From: Embleya scabrispora DSM 41855
Lineage (GTDB): Bacteria; Actinomycetota; Actinomycetes; Streptomycetales; Streptomycetaceae
Assembly: GCF_000372745.1 (NCBI RefSeq)
Contig: NZ_KB889741.1
Span: 124,001 to 188,000, forward strand
DNA: 64,000 nt
Direction: 5' to 3'
The notes beneath the pieces are model-generated. The model was not told where the DNA came from. It saw only the letters and a list, made by a program, of their open reading frames with translations, and ran no database searches. A program made the translations under genes and the position numbers. Within the stretch, counting starts at the first letter, position 1. Every line of letters begins with the position of its first letter. Positions 9,501-19,116 of the stretch are shown in pieces.

Positions 9501-9781
9501 GGTCGCAGGTAGGACCGACTGGTCACCGTACCGTCCGGGTTGGCCCACTTCTCGGTGCTCGGCGTTCGATCCGCCTCGATCTCGATTGGCCGGCCTGCCG
9601 CCTTGGCCTGCGCATATACGTCCGGCGTCGATTGGCCGGCGCCGGCGGCAGGCGGGTCGGCGGCGGGCACGGGCTCGGCCGCATGCGTGGGCCGGCTCAC
9701 GCCGCTCGCCCACAGCGCCGCCACGACCACTGCGACCGAGCCCCGTCGCAGGGCCCGCCCGCGTCGGTGTTGAGTTCGCAC
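6542..9781 (-). CDS. Secreted DNRLRE-domain protein with C-terminal FG-GAP/VCBS repeats, 1079 aa
   Basis: The N-terminus VRTQHRRGRALRRGSVAVVVAALWASGVSRPTHA is a signal peptide. GTG 9781 is chosen because GGGAG lies ~7 nt upstream; the frame stays open further but lacks a site. A DNRLRE-type domain (about residues 330-500: NDSGVAGTSFFNGQ, ARVGYEDDPDARS, then ALEVTYNHAP) is followed by Ig-like linkers and at least three FG-GAP calcium-type repeats (GDLDGDGRPDLVGVG, GDATGDGRPDLLTTEG, GDVTGDGIPDLISR). Such proteins are secreted beta-propeller surface proteins that are often encoded beside RHS proteins. This one is divergent from the RHS toxin across 289 bp, which suggests joint expression or a joint role at the cell surface (inference). 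Confidence 0.85.
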   Translation of the reverse strand: MRTQHRRGRALRRGSVAVVVAALWASGVSRPTHAAEPVPAADPPAAGAGQSTPDVYAQAKAAGRPIEIEADRTPSTEKWANPDGTVTSRSYLRPVRTNIDGTWRPVDATLRVGPDGRISPTASVFPISFSPGGTAVMAGMTKNDKSLSLSWPQPLPRPTLEGATARYPEVLPGVDLELIADIDGISQHLIVKNRSAAENPALKEIRYGLTGAGLKVTDGPDGGLAATDAAGTVVFKAPAPAMWDSGTRTDAGVVGTRTAAAIAPQGPVAGGAEVPVDAVPVAVAVDGDTLRLTPDARLLAAPDTVFPVVIDPVFSDGWREDWTIAYKRDNDSGVAGTSFFNGQHFDDKLARVGYEDDPDARSYGTAESYFELNTDGLGKSTIISANVNFFNQKSWSCTKSSVELGLTGTISAATTWNNRPNWIRTLQSKSFAHGWSSSCTPAGEDFNAAAVKAAVQEAANGSWPNITLGLRAPGAAGKDHTSWKKFANNPALEVTYNHAPVMQEHAAWASPWAPGGSGNVGIRCDADPATWPTVGNNDIVLTARVSDADGGNVTDAFTVWEYGGDTVTAPTTTVGQNATGHVTIPIGQLQDGHRYKWMALGRDGNTDTGWTAACGFNVDKIAPGKPTVTPIDGKRIDIAQSPARTPRTLRLRATDNVGIASFCYFLDRYLSTGNEGCEDADRVAAQPDSTTPATDDYYADITVSPNRFPESRLYVRAYDKAGNRSLINVGSDDTAHQLDWATVPADGDAVTIKTQPIDWVTGLDSPDTGDWDDRDGDLDGDGRPDLVGVGGNGRLYLYPGAGDGTLHDPREIGATGWTGARITHRGDFTGPYTTQAAPLDGYEDYFVGLPQTDGGYRVFLYANDGTGIPDYFTRKEIPHPGGGNWPAGLQLVAPGDATGDGRPDLLTTEGTALVLYPGDGNGGLDLGARRVLNTWGWAPFDLYAAGDVTGDGIPDLISRQHTESTTANYYGKLNLYPGTRDATGYTAQPSGVYGTAGWNPANRPSIATVPNAQGAVEIRNGTRVWVPTTGKETPDFYATAPGGDNGRGVLYFYAGGPQTHAPQVQVGNSGWTTTITDIH

Positions 9782-10070
9782 GACTTTCTCCCTCGTAGCG
9801 TCCGCGGGCCGGGAAGGCCCGCGCGACCGCCGCAGCGTAGCGACGACTTTCGGCCGGCGGGAGGGGTCGGGCGAGTTAAGCGGTATTACCCCGATGCGGT
9901 CGCATGGCAATCGTTTTCGACGGTCGTAAAACCGTGCGATGGATTCCGTTGTCGATTCTCCGGCAAAGTCGTTCGACAAGCGCAGCCGGGCTCTATTCGT
10001 CCGGGAGAATATTTGCTAGCTTTCGCTGGCCATTGATCACGGAGGTCGGGCGCCACAACGGGGGTTTCGC

Positions 10071-13000
10071 GTGTCTCGGTGGGAATGGGGCGGATTCACG
10101 GCGGGCGGTTCGACCCGACGCCGGATGTTGGGAACGGGCGTTGCGATGGTGCTCGTGGGCACCCTGGTCGCGGCCTCGCCCGATGCGGACGGATCGCACT
10201 TCAAGGTCCGGGATCCGCAGCATGAGCGCTCGATCGACGGCACGTCGATCTCCGCCGACGCCAAGCGCCCGCCGGGCGACTCCACACGCGACGCGCCGCT
10301 CACCGACCCCCGGCCCGCGTGGCCGGCCGCGGGCACCGCCACCGTCGACCTGGGCGGCACCGGCGACCGGGACGCGCGGGTGACGGCGGCGCCCCAGGCC
10401 GGTGCGGTCGCCCGGGCCCCGGGCCTGCCGGTCAAGGTCGCCGCGCTGACCCCGGCCGGCGTCGCCGCCGCGCGGATCCAGGGCGCGGACGCTGCGGCGC
10501 CGGTGAGCCGGCTGCGTGTGCAGGTCGCCGACCACCGGGCCGCCGTACGGGCGGGCCTGGACGGCGTGCTGCTGTCGGTCCAGCGGGCCGACGGCGGTGC
10601 CGCCCCCGGCGGGGTCCGGGTCGAACTCGACTACCGGGCGTTTCGGGCCGCGCACGGCGCCGGTTGGGCGGACCGGCTGCGCCTGGTGCAGTTCCCGGCC
10701 TGTGTGCTGACCACCCCGGACAACCCCGACTGCCGGGTGGGCATCCCGTTGGCCGCCCGCAACGACGGTGCGACGGACACGCTCTCCGCCGAGGTCGCCG
10801 CGGCGCCCGACCCGGCGGCGCCGGCCGACCCCGCAGGGCCGCGCGCAGCGCCCGCCGCAGCCACCGTGCTGGCCGCCACCGCCGGCACCGCCGGCGGCTC
10901 GGGCGACTTCAAGGCCACCTCGCTGTCCCCCTCCGGCAGTTGGAGTGCGGGCGGCAGCGCCGGTGGCTTCACCTGGAGCGATCCGATCCCGCTGCCGCCG
11001 ACGCCGGGCGCGTTGGCCCCGCAACTGGCGCTCGGCTACTCCTCGTCCGCCGTCGACGGCCGCACCTCGTCCACCTCCAGTCAGCCGTCGGTGATCGGCG
11101 AGGGCTGGGGCGGCCTGGAGCAGGGCTTCATCGAGCGGCGCTACCGGGGGTGCAAGGACGACAAGGACACGCCCGGGTCGAACACGGCCAAGGACGGCGA
11201 CTGGTGCTGGGCCGGCGGCCAGTTCGTCACCGTCTCGCTCAACGGCAAGTCCGCCGAACTGGTCCGCGACGACACGTCCGGCACCTGGAAACTCTCCGAC
11301 GACGACGGCTCCCGCGTCGAGCACCTGACCGGCACCGCCGCCGACACCGGCAACGGCGACGACGGCGACGCGGTGGACGGCGCCAACGAGTACTGGCGGG
11401 TGACCACGGGCGAGGGCACCCAGTACTGGTTCGGCAAGAACCGGATGGCGGGCTGGAGCACGGGCAAGCCGGAGACCAACTCGGTCTACACCGCACCCGT
11501 CTTCGGCAACAACCCCGGCGAGCCCGGCCATCAGGCGGCGTTCGCCGATTCGGCGAAGACCCAGGCCTGGCGCTGGAACCTCGACTTCGTCACCGACGTG
11601 CACGGCAACGCGTCCGCCTACTTCTACGACCGGGAAAGGAACTTCTACGCCAAGAGCGGCGCGACCACCGGCACCGGCGAGTACACGCGCGGCGGCTACC
11701 CGATCCGGATCGAATACGGCCACCGCGCCGACACCCTCTACAGCGCACCCGCGCCCGCCAAGGTCGACTTCACCTACGCCGAGCGCTGCCTGAGCGACTG
11801 CGCCACCTTCGACAAGGACCACGCGGCGAGCTGGCCGGACGTCCCGGTCGATCTGAACTGCGAGAAGGACAAGACCTGTTACATCGGGTCGCCGACGTTT
11901 TGGACCCGCAAGCGGCTGACCCGGATCGACACCTCGGTGTGGTCCGGCAGCGGTACCACCTACACCGCTGCCGACACGTGGGACCTGGAGCAGACCCTGC
12001 CCGGCAGTGGCGACCGGGGCGGCAAGGCCCTGTGGCTGGCCTCGATCACGCACACCGGCAAGGCTCCGGGCAGCGCGGCGATCACCCTGCCGAAGATCAC
12101 CTTCGAGGGCACCCTGATGCCCAACCGGGTGGATGGGGCGGAGGGCCTACCGCCGCTGTACAAGTACCGGATCACCCGGATCAACTCGGAGACCGGCGCG
12201 GACACCCTGGTCACCTACTCCCCGCAGGACTGCACGCCCACCGACCTGCCCACGCCGGACAGCAACACCCGGCGCTGCTACCCGGTGTGGTGGACCCCCG
12301 ACGGTCAGACCGATCCGGTCAAGGACTGGTTCAACACCTACGTGGTCACCCGGGTCGCCGACGACGACCTGGTCGCCGGCAGCGGCTCGGCGACGGTGCT
12401 CACCTCTTACGAATACCTCGGTGGAGCCGCCTGGCACCGCGACGAGGACGAGTTCACCCTCGACAAGCACCGCACCTGGAACCAGTTCCGCGGCTACGGC
12501 ACGGTGCGGGTGCGCAAGGGCGAGGCCGACCCGGTGCTCGGTGAGACGGTGTTCTTCCGAGGTATGGACGGCGACCGGCTCGCCGACGGCAAGACCCGTT
12601 CGGCGGCCGTCCAGGGCATCACCGACCGCCCCGAGCTCACCGGGCAGATCCGCGAACAGATCGGCTACGACAAGGACATCGCCCGCGGCGGCACGCCCGC
12701 CACGTCCACCGTCACCGAACCGCAGGTGGTCCGGCAGACCGCCACCCGGCCCCGGCTCGCCGGGCTGCCCGCGCTGACCGCCGGCCAGGTCAAGACCACC
12801 ACCGAGACCAAGAAGGTCCGCCTCTCCGACGGCGGTTGGCAGAGCGTACGCACCAACCGGACCTTCGACCAGGACGGCCAACCGCTCACCGTCGACGACG
12901 AGGGCGACATCGCGGTCACCGGCGACGAGACCTGCACCCGCACCACCTATGTCGATGCCGACCGCACCGCGTGGCTGCTCGCCTACCCCGCCTCCGAACT

Positions 13001-16000
13001 GCACACCTCCGCACGCTGCTCGGTCGCCGCCGCCCCGGCGAACACCATCGCCGAATCCCGCAACTACTACGACGGCCGGGCGCTGGGCCAGGCCCCCGTG
13101 GCAGGCAAGGGCAACACCACCCGGCAGGAGGGGCTGGAGCGCTTCGACGGCACCACCCCCGTCTACGGCGTCGCCGCGGTCACCACCCACGACCCCTACG
13201 GCCGCGAGTCGACCGTCACCGGCGAGGACGGCAAGGTCAACACGACGACGTACACGCCCGCAACCGGCCGCAACCCCACCGAGGTCGCGGTCACCAACCC
13301 CAAGGGCTGGACGGGACGCACCACCGTCGACCCGGTACGCGGCCTGACCCTGAAGTCGACCGACGCGAACGGGCGCGGCTCCACCTCCGCCTTCGACGCG
13401 CTCGGCCGGCTGACCTCGGTGTGGTTATCCGGCCGACCCACCAAGGACCCGGCGAACCTGGTCTACAGCTACGCCCCCAGCCAGTCCGCGCCCACCGCGG
13501 TGACCACCAAAACGCTCCTCGACGACGGCAGTTACCACACCGAGATCACGCTCTCCGACGGCCTGCTGAGGCCGCGTCAGGTACAGAGCCAGGTAGCCGA
13601 CGGCCGGGTGGTGACGGACACCTTCTACGACGACCAGGGCCGCAAGGCCAAGGAGAACGCCGGATTCTTCAACGCCAAGGCGCCCACCGGCCAACTGCTC
13701 TCCGTCGCGGACGCGCAGATCCCCTCGCAGACCGCCTTCGAGTACGACGGCCAAGGGCGCACCACCGCGTCCGTGTTCAAGTCGCTCAACAACGAGCGTT
13801 GGCGGACCAGGACCCTGTACGGCGGCAACTGGGTGGCCACCGTGCCGCCCGCCGGCGGCACCACGACGCTCAAGGTCACCGACGTGGTGGGCCGCACCGT
13901 CGAACTGCGGCAGTACAAGGACGCCAACCCCGCCGACGGGGCACCCGTCCCCGGCTACGACGCGCCGCCCAGCGCCTACGACGCGACACGCTACCGCTAC
14001 GACGCCGCCGGCAACCGGACCAAGGTGATCGACGCGGGCGGCAGCACCTGGACCTACGAGTACGACCTGCGCGGCCGGCAGACCAAGGCGATCGACCCCG
14101 AACAGGGCACCACCCGAACCACCTATGTGCCCGGCGGCAGGCTCGGCGCCGACCAAGTCGAGACGGTCACCGACCCGCGCGGCAAGACCCTCGCTTACAC
14201 CTACGACGAACTCGGCCGCAAAACCTCGATGCGCGAAGGCGGCACGACCGGCCCGGTACGTGCCGAGTGGGCCTACGACCTGCCGGGCAACCTGGGCCTG
14301 GCCCGCTCCTCGACCCGGATCGACAACGGCCTGCGCTACGTCTCGGAGACCACCGGCTACGACACCGTCGGACACCCCAGCGGCGTCAAGGTCACCATCC
14401 CCGCCGCACCCGGCGAGGAGAAGCTGGCCGGTGAATACACCACCACCAGCGCATTCACCCCGGGCACCGGCCTGCTCGACACGGTCACCTACGGCCAGTC
14501 CTGGGGCGGCCTGCCCGCCGAGAAACTCGACTACGGCTACACGAAGTTCGGCCTGGCCAACTCGCTCGTGTCGGGCAACACCCGCTACGTCAACGGCACC
14601 CTGTACTCGCCCTTCGGCGAGGCGATCCAGACCCAATTCGGCAACGTCGGCCGGCGCACGATCGCCACGATGACCTACGCCGAGGACACCCGCCGGCTGG
14701 TCAGGTCCGTCGCGGACCGGGAGAAGGCCGGGCCGCAGACCCTCGACGACCTGAACTACACCACCGACGCCGGCGGCAACATCGTCCGGGTCGTGAACAA
14801 CCGCGACGACGCGACGAGCACGGACACCCAGTGCTTCGCGTACGACTACCGCAGCCGGATGACCGAAGCCTGGACCGCGACCGACAACTGCTCGGCCGGC
14901 CCGGCCGCGGGCGGCACGCCCAAGGTCGGCGGCGTCGACGCCTACTGGACCTCCTACACCTTCGACACGGTGGGCAACCGCCGGACCGAGAAGCAGCACG
15001 ATCCCACCGGCAACACCGCCAAGGACGTCACCCGCACCTACAACACCACCGCACACCGCCTGGACTCGGTGGACGCGGCCGGGCCCGGGGGCGTCAACCG
15101 CACCTCCTACGGATACGACGACGCGGGTAACACCACCCGCCGCACCGTCGGCGGCGACGACCGGAACATGACCTGGGACGTCGAGGGCCGGATGGCGACA
15201 GCCAGCACCACCGTCGCCGGCCAGGCCAGGACCAGCAGCTTCGTCTACGACCCCGACGGCACCCGGCTGCTGCGCCGCGAACCCGACGGCGTCACGCTCT
15301 ACCTGGGCAGCACCGAGCTCAAGCTCACCCGCGCGACCGGCTCGGTCACCGGCACCCGCTACTACGCGGGCGCGGGCGGGCAGTTCGTCCGCTCCTCGGA
15401 CGGCAGGGCGTCGATCCTGATCGCCGACCAGCACGGCACCAGCCAACTCGCCGTCGACTACGCGAGCATGAACCACACCCGCCGAGGCTCGATGCCCTAC
15501 GGCGACGCGCGCGGCACCCAGCCCGCCGTGTGGCCGGACGACAAGGGCTTCCTCGGTGCGCCCAAGGACTCCTCCACCGGCCTGACCCACATCGGGGCCC
15601 GCGAGTACGACCCCGGCGCGGGCCGATTCATGTCCCGCGACCCGCAGACCGTCGCCGAGGACCCGGCCCAGCTCAACCCGTACACCTACGGCGGCGGCAA
15701 TCCGGTCAACATCGCCGACCCCAGCGGCATGGGCTGGGGCAGCTTCCTCAAGAAGGCGGCCAAGGTCGTCGCGGTGGCGGTGGTCATCGCCGTGGTGGTC
15801 ACCGCGGTCGTGGTCGCGGCACCGGTGCTGGTGCCGGCCGCCGCGGCGAGCGCGGGCATCGTGGCCGGCACCAGCGCGGTGGCCGTCGGCGCCGAACTCG
15901 GGCTAACCGCGGGCAGCCTGTACCTCGCCCAACAGGCCTTCGAGGAGGGCGGCAAACTTCCCGCCCGCAATCAGAGCGACGACAAGTGCAAGAAGAACAG

Positions 16001-17051
16001 CTTCGTCGCGGCCACCCCGGTGCTGCTCGCCGACGGCACGGCCAAGCCGATCGACCAGGTCCGGGTCGGCGACCGGGTCGCGGCGGCGCCGGAGGCCGAC
16101 ACCTCCAGCGGCACCGACCCGCCGGTCCGGCCGGAGCAGGTCAGCGCGATCCACGTCACCGACGACGACACCTCCTTCGTCGACGTCACCGTGGGCACCG
16201 CCGACGGTCCGCGCACCATCACCTCGACCGCCGACCACCGATTCCTCGACGCCACCACCGGTGCCTGGACCCGGGCCGCCGACCTCAAGGCCGGCGAGGA
16301 ACTGCGCACCCCGACCGGCCGGGCCGAGATCCTCTCGGTCCGCCCGTACAGCACCACCGCGAAGACCTACAACCTCACCGTCGACCGGCTGCACACCTAC
16401 TTCGTCCAGGCCGACCACACTCCGGTCCTGGTACACAACGACGGCGGCAGCGACAACTGCGAGCACGTCGTGCTCGGCGTCGGCAGGTATTCCGACAAGC
16501 TGGCCTGGGACTACCGCGCGGGACAGTCCGACCCGACCAATCCCGCGGAAGAACCCTCGCCCCAGGCCCGCACGTTCAACCAGTCCTTCACGGGCGCCGA
16601 CAACACCAGGAGCGGAGACCAGCACGGCAACGCGCCGCCGGCGTGGATGACCTCGGTCCAGGCGGCCGTCAACAACGAATCGACCCGGCTGTCCATCACC
16701 CTGGAGGGTCTGCCCGGGAACACGCCCCGGGAGAAGTTCCAGAACGCGGTGCTGCGCGGCATGTGGGCCCAGCGGTACCCGGACTCGGACGGATGGCGCA
16801 AGGCCGCCTCGGACGGATACCAGACGGCCTGGGAGATGTTGACCGTCTTCCGCGCCGTGCAGGAGAAGAAGCGCTCGTGGGGCAGCATCGAATGGTTCGA
16901 CGGCGACGGCAGCGGAAACCGGCGGAAGGTCTCCACCGCCGAAATGGGTCCCGCGCCGGACGACGACTGGGAAGAGGAACTGCTCCAGATCTACGCGGCC
17001 ATTCGGGACATGATGGAGAAGTGGGCCTGGCTCTTCGGCTCCCCGTGGTGA
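10071..17051 (+). CDS. RHS-repeat polymorphic toxin with HINT domain and C-terminal toxin module, 2326 aa
   Basis: Secreted polymorphic toxin. Order: Sec signal after an Arg-rich start (RRRMLGTGVAMVLVGTLVAA); an SpvB/TcdB-like shell segment (about residues 280-700); a long array of RHS/YD repeats (for example YRYDAAGNRTKVID, YEYDLRGRQTKAID); the RHS core GLTHIGAREYDPGAGRFMSRDP (~1835-1857) ending NPVNIADPSG; a long hydrophobic Ala/Val helix (~1895-1945); a HINT autoprotease fold from ~1980 (SFVAATPVLLADG...) to HTYFVQADHTPVLVHN (~2123); then ~200 variable residues. That tail starts EHVVLGVGRYSD and contains ARTFN, like type-27 polymorphic toxin tips (from memory). The tail is cut free and delivered in known systems. 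GTG 10071 is preceded by GGGGG ~6 nt away. The next gene is the likely immunity protein. Confidence 0.9.
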   Translation: MSRWEWGGFTAGGSTRRRMLGTGVAMVLVGTLVAASPDADGSHFKVRDPQHERSIDGTSISADAKRPPGDSTRDAPLTDPRPAWPAAGTATVDLGGTGDRDARVTAAPQAGAVARAPGLPVKVAALTPAGVAAARIQGADAAAPVSRLRVQVADHRAAVRAGLDGVLLSVQRADGGAAPGGVRVELDYRAFRAAHGAGWADRLRLVQFPACVLTTPDNPDCRVGIPLAARNDGATDTLSAEVAAAPDPAAPADPAGPRAAPAAATVLAATAGTAGGSGDFKATSLSPSGSWSAGGSAGGFTWSDPIPLPPTPGALAPQLALGYSSSAVDGRTSSTSSQPSVIGEGWGGLEQGFIERRYRGCKDDKDTPGSNTAKDGDWCWAGGQFVTVSLNGKSAELVRDDTSGTWKLSDDDGSRVEHLTGTAADTGNGDDGDAVDGANEYWRVTTGEGTQYWFGKNRMAGWSTGKPETNSVYTAPVFGNNPGEPGHQAAFADSAKTQAWRWNLDFVTDVHGNASAYFYDRERNFYAKSGATTGTGEYTRGGYPIRIEYGHRADTLYSAPAPAKVDFTYAERCLSDCATFDKDHAASWPDVPVDLNCEKDKTCYIGSPTFWTRKRLTRIDTSVWSGSGTTYTAADTWDLEQTLPGSGDRGGKALWLASITHTGKAPGSAAITLPKITFEGTLMPNRVDGAEGLPPLYKYRITRINSETGADTLVTYSPQDCTPTDLPTPDSNTRRCYPVWWTPDGQTDPVKDWFNTYVVTRVADDDLVAGSGSATVLTSYEYLGGAAWHRDEDEFTLDKHRTWNQFRGYGTVRVRKGEADPVLGETVFFRGMDGDRLADGKTRSAAVQGITDRPELTGQIREQIGYDKDIARGGTPATSTVTEPQVVRQTATRPRLAGLPALTAGQVKTTTETKKVRLSDGGWQSVRTNRTFDQDGQPLTVDDEGDIAVTGDETCTRTTYVDADRTAWLLAYPASELHTSARCSVAAAPANTIAESRNYYDGRALGQAPVAGKGNTTRQEGLERFDGTTPVYGVAAVTTHDPYGRESTVTGEDGKVNTTTYTPATGRNPTEVAVTNPKGWTGRTTVDPVRGLTLKSTDANGRGSTSAFDALGRLTSVWLSGRPTKDPANLVYSYAPSQSAPTAVTTKTLLDDGSYHTEITLSDGLLRPRQVQSQVADGRVVTDTFYDDQGRKAKENAGFFNAKAPTGQLLSVADAQIPSQTAFEYDGQGRTTASVFKSLNNERWRTRTLYGGNWVATVPPAGGTTTLKVTDVVGRTVELRQYKDANPADGAPVPGYDAPPSAYDATRYRYDAAGNRTKVIDAGGSTWTYEYDLRGRQTKAIDPEQGTTRTTYVPGGRLGADQVETVTDPRGKTLAYTYDELGRKTSMREGGTTGPVRAEWAYDLPGNLGLARSSTRIDNGLRYVSETTGYDTVGHPSGVKVTIPAAPGEEKLAGEYTTTSAFTPGTGLLDTVTYGQSWGGLPAEKLDYGYTKFGLANSLVSGNTRYVNGTLYSPFGEAIQTQFGNVGRRTIATMTYAEDTRRLVRSVADREKAGPQTLDDLNYTTDAGGNIVRVVNNRDDATSTDTQCFAYDYRSRMTEAWTATDNCSAGPAAGGTPKVGGVDAYWTSYTFDTVGNRRTEKQHDPTGNTAKDVTRTYNTTAHRLDSVDAAGPGGVNRTSYGYDDAGNTTRRTVGGDDRNMTWDVEGRMATASTTVAGQARTSSFVYDPDGTRLLRREPDGVTLYLGSTELKLTRATGSVTGTRYYAGAGGQFVRSSDGRASILIADQHGTSQLAVDYASMNHTRRGSMPYGDARGTQPAVWPDDKGFLGAPKDSSTGLTHIGAREYDPGAGRFMSRDPQTVAEDPAQLNPYTYGGGNPVNIADPSGMGWGSFLKKAAKVVAVAVVIAVVVTAVVVAAPVLVPAAAASAGIVAGTSAVAVGAELGLTAGSLYLAQQAFEEGGKLPARNQSDDKCKKNSFVAATPVLLADGTAKPIDQVRVGDRVAAAPEADTSSGTDPPVRPEQVSAIHVTDDDTSFVDVTVGTADGPRTITSTADHRFLDATTGAWTRAADLKAGEELRTPTGRAEILSVRPYSTTAKTYNLTVDRLHTYFVQADHTPVLVHNDGGSDNCEHVVLGVGRYSDKLAWDYRAGQSDPTNPAEEPSPQARTFNQSFTGADNTRSGDQHGNAPPAWMTSVQAAVNNESTRLSITLEGLPGNTPREKFQNAVLRGMWAQRYPDSDGWRKAASDGYQTAWEMLTVFRAVQEKKRSWGSIEWFDGDGSGNRRKVSTAEMGPAPDDDWEEELLQIYAAIRDMMEKWAWLFGSPW

Positions 17052-17112
17052 TCCGACACCCCGGACCACGGTACGACGGCGGGCCGCCCGGTCCGGGGAA
17101 AGGCAGACGGAG

Positions 17113-18525
17113 TTGACGGATCGACCCGAGGTGCACACGGCCTGGGTGGCGGGACTGGCGGAGAACCCGGCGACGCCGGCGACGGTGGCCGAGCGCGCGC
17201 TCGCGCTGGTCCCGTCGCCCGGCGACGACGCGGAGTGGCTGCGCCGCCTGCCGCTGTCGCCGACCGGCGCGGCGGCGGCGGTCGGGCATCCCGACCCGGG
17301 GGTGCGCGCGACGGTGGCGGAGAATCCCCACCTGCCGGCGGACCTGCTCGGCCGGCTCGCGCTCGACCCCGAACCGAGGGTGCGCGTGCGCTGCCTGCGG
17401 GCCGCGATCGACCGCGACCTGGCGCTGCCCGTGGAAGCGGTCGCCGCATCGGCCCGAGACGTCGACCCGGTGATCCGTCGGCGCACCGCCATGTTGCCGG
17501 GGGCGCACCACGACGTGTGGCAGCGCCTGGCTCGCGACCCGGACCCGACGGTCCGGGCGGCCGTGCTCCGTTTCCACCCGGATCTGTGGGCGCTGCTGAC
17601 TCCGACGGACCGCGCGGCACTGGGGGGTGACCCCGACCCCCGGATCGCAGAGGCGGTCGCGGCGGCCCGACGCGGAGACCGGCCGCTGCCACGCACGGCG
17701 GCCGCCTACGCCGACGAACCCGAACCGGCCCGCCGCCGGCTCGCCGTTGCGCACGCCGACCTCGATCGCGACCTCGCCGAGGCGCTCGTCCGGGACCCGG
17801 ACGCGGCCACCCGGGCCCGGGTGGCCGGCAACGTACACCTGCCGCCCGACCTGGTCGAACTCCTCGCGACGGACCCCGACCCGACCGTGCGGCTGGCCGC
17901 GTCGCTGGCCGAAGGGCTCACCGAGGAGCAACGCGCGGCCGTGGAGTACACCGTCCCCGAAGGCCAACCCCCGCCGGTGCCCTGGGTGTTCGAGCGCCGT
18001 GAGGATCCCCGGGCGATGCGCCGCGCGGCCGGATCCGCGCACGTGCTGCTCCGGCGTGCCGTCGCGGGTCTGCCCCGGCTGCCTGCGGATGTGGTGCAAC
18101 TCCTGGCCGACGACCCGGACTTCGAGGTCCGACACACGCTCTGTCACGCCTGCGCGGACACTCCGCACGAGGTGCTGCTCGCGATGTACGCGAGCGACCC
18201 GCACCGGGACTGGTCGCTGCTGCGCCGGATGCCCGCCTTCGCCCGGGCCGGCCTGGCCCGATTCGTCGACGACCCGAACCGACGACTGCGCCTGGCCGCC
18301 CTGGCGGACCCCGAGGCCGACCCGGCCGTGCTCGAAAAGCTCGGCCACGACCCGGATCCGTGGGTACGGAGCGAGGCCGCACGCGATCCGCGGCTGCCGC
18401 TCGCCCGGCTGACCGAGCTCCTCGACGACCCGGACACCGCCGGCGCGGCCGCCGCCAACCCGGCCCTGCCGGTCGCCGTCATGGGCGACCTGCTGGAGCG
18501 TGTACGGGCGGCGCGTACCGGCTGA
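17113..18525 (+). CDS. Leucine-rich-repeat-variant (HEAT-like) protein, candidate immunity factor, 470 aa
   Basis: The whole protein is a run of ~24-residue alpha repeats of the leucine-rich-repeat-variant type, with phrases such as HPDPGVRATVAENPHLPADLLGRLA, DPDPTVRAAVLRFHP and DPDAATRARVAGNVHLPPDLVELLA. There is no signal peptide, membrane segment or catalytic motif, so it is probably a cytoplasmic binding protein. It starts 61 nt after the toxin on the same strand. TTG 17113 is chosen with GGGGAAAGG ~9 nt upstream; GTG 17131 is the alternative. Placement directly after an RHS-HINT toxin is the usual place of the immunity gene, hence the proposed job; direct toxin binding is inference. It is also large for an immunity protein. 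Confidence 0.75.
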   Translation: MTDRPEVHTAWVAGLAENPATPATVAERALALVPSPGDDAEWLRRLPLSPTGAAAAVGHPDPGVRATVAENPHLPADLLGRLALDPEPRVRVRCLRAAIDRDLALPVEAVAASARDVDPVIRRRTAMLPGAHHDVWQRLARDPDPTVRAAVLRFHPDLWALLTPTDRAALGGDPDPRIAEAVAAARRGDRPLPRTAAAYADEPEPARRRLAVAHADLDRDLAEALVRDPDAATRARVAGNVHLPPDLVELLATDPDPTVRLAASLAEGLTEEQRAAVEYTVPEGQPPPVPWVFERREDPRAMRRAAGSAHVLLRRAVAGLPRLPADVVQLLADDPDFEVRHTLCHACADTPHEVLLAMYASDPHRDWSLLRRMPAFARAGLARFVDDPNRRLRLAALADPEADPAVLEKLGHDPDPWVRSEAARDPRLPLARLTELLDDPDTAGAAAANPALPVAVMGDLLERVRAARTG

Positions 18526-18534
18526 CCGCGAGGT

Positions 18535-18849
18535 CTACGGCAGCCGGGCGCCGACGCGCAGCAGTACGTCGCCCGAGCCGTCGGGCGACGGCTGTACCGA
18601 CCACACCCGCTCGGACACCGCGATGCCGCGCTCGGTCGTGTACTTCCCGACCCACAGCGTCGAACGCTCGTCCGGGTCGACCAGCACCTGCGCCGTCGTT
18701 CGCGAGCCGTCCGCGAACAGCAGGTCGCCCGGCGTCGTCCCGGCCCGGTGCGGGTCGTTCGTCCCCGGCGCGTGTACTCGCACCAGGGCGCCCGGATACA
18801 GGTGTGAACCCGCGGCCCGCAGGACGGGTCGCTCGATCGCGTCGCTCAC
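18535..18849 (-). CDS. Small conserved-looking protein of unknown function, 104 aa
   Basis: A soluble, beta-rich-looking protein: it opens VSDAIERPVLRAAGSHLYPGA and has a central LLFADGSRTTAQVLVDPDE stretch and WVGKYTTERG. GTG 18849 has AAAGGAG 9 nt upstream, which makes this a convincing gene despite its size. It is convergent with the repeat protein ending at 18525, only 9 bp away. No domain recognised, no signal peptide. Confidence 0.7.
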   Translation of the reverse strand: MSDAIERPVLRAAGSHLYPGALVRVHAPGTNDPHRAGTTPGDLLFADGSRTTAQVLVDPDERSTLWVGKYTTERGIAVSERVWSVQPSPDGSGDVLLRVGARLP

Positions 18850-19116
18850 GCGAGTCGCTCCTTTCGTCGGGTACGCGGCTCGCGCACCGTGGCCATGGGG
18901 TGCCGGTGGCCCGCGCATTCGCACCGGCGGATGGCAGGTGCCCCGGTGGCACGAAGGTGGGTACCGGTGCTCGATGGGCGGGGTGGGCCCGGCGGTCGAT
19001 GCCCAATCCCCGGCCCATCCAACGCCAACGCGCGTCCGGGCGCTCCCGGTGTTGCGTCCATCGGGTGACCCCCGGCCGGCCCGACCGGGCACCCGAGCGG
19101 CCGAGCTCCCGGACGA

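Noticed and set aside
16010-16440. Intein inside the RHS protein
   Set aside because: The HINT domain is followed by a toxin tail and not by a C-extein of an essential protein, and there is no homing endonuclease, so it is a polymorphic-toxin HINT domain.
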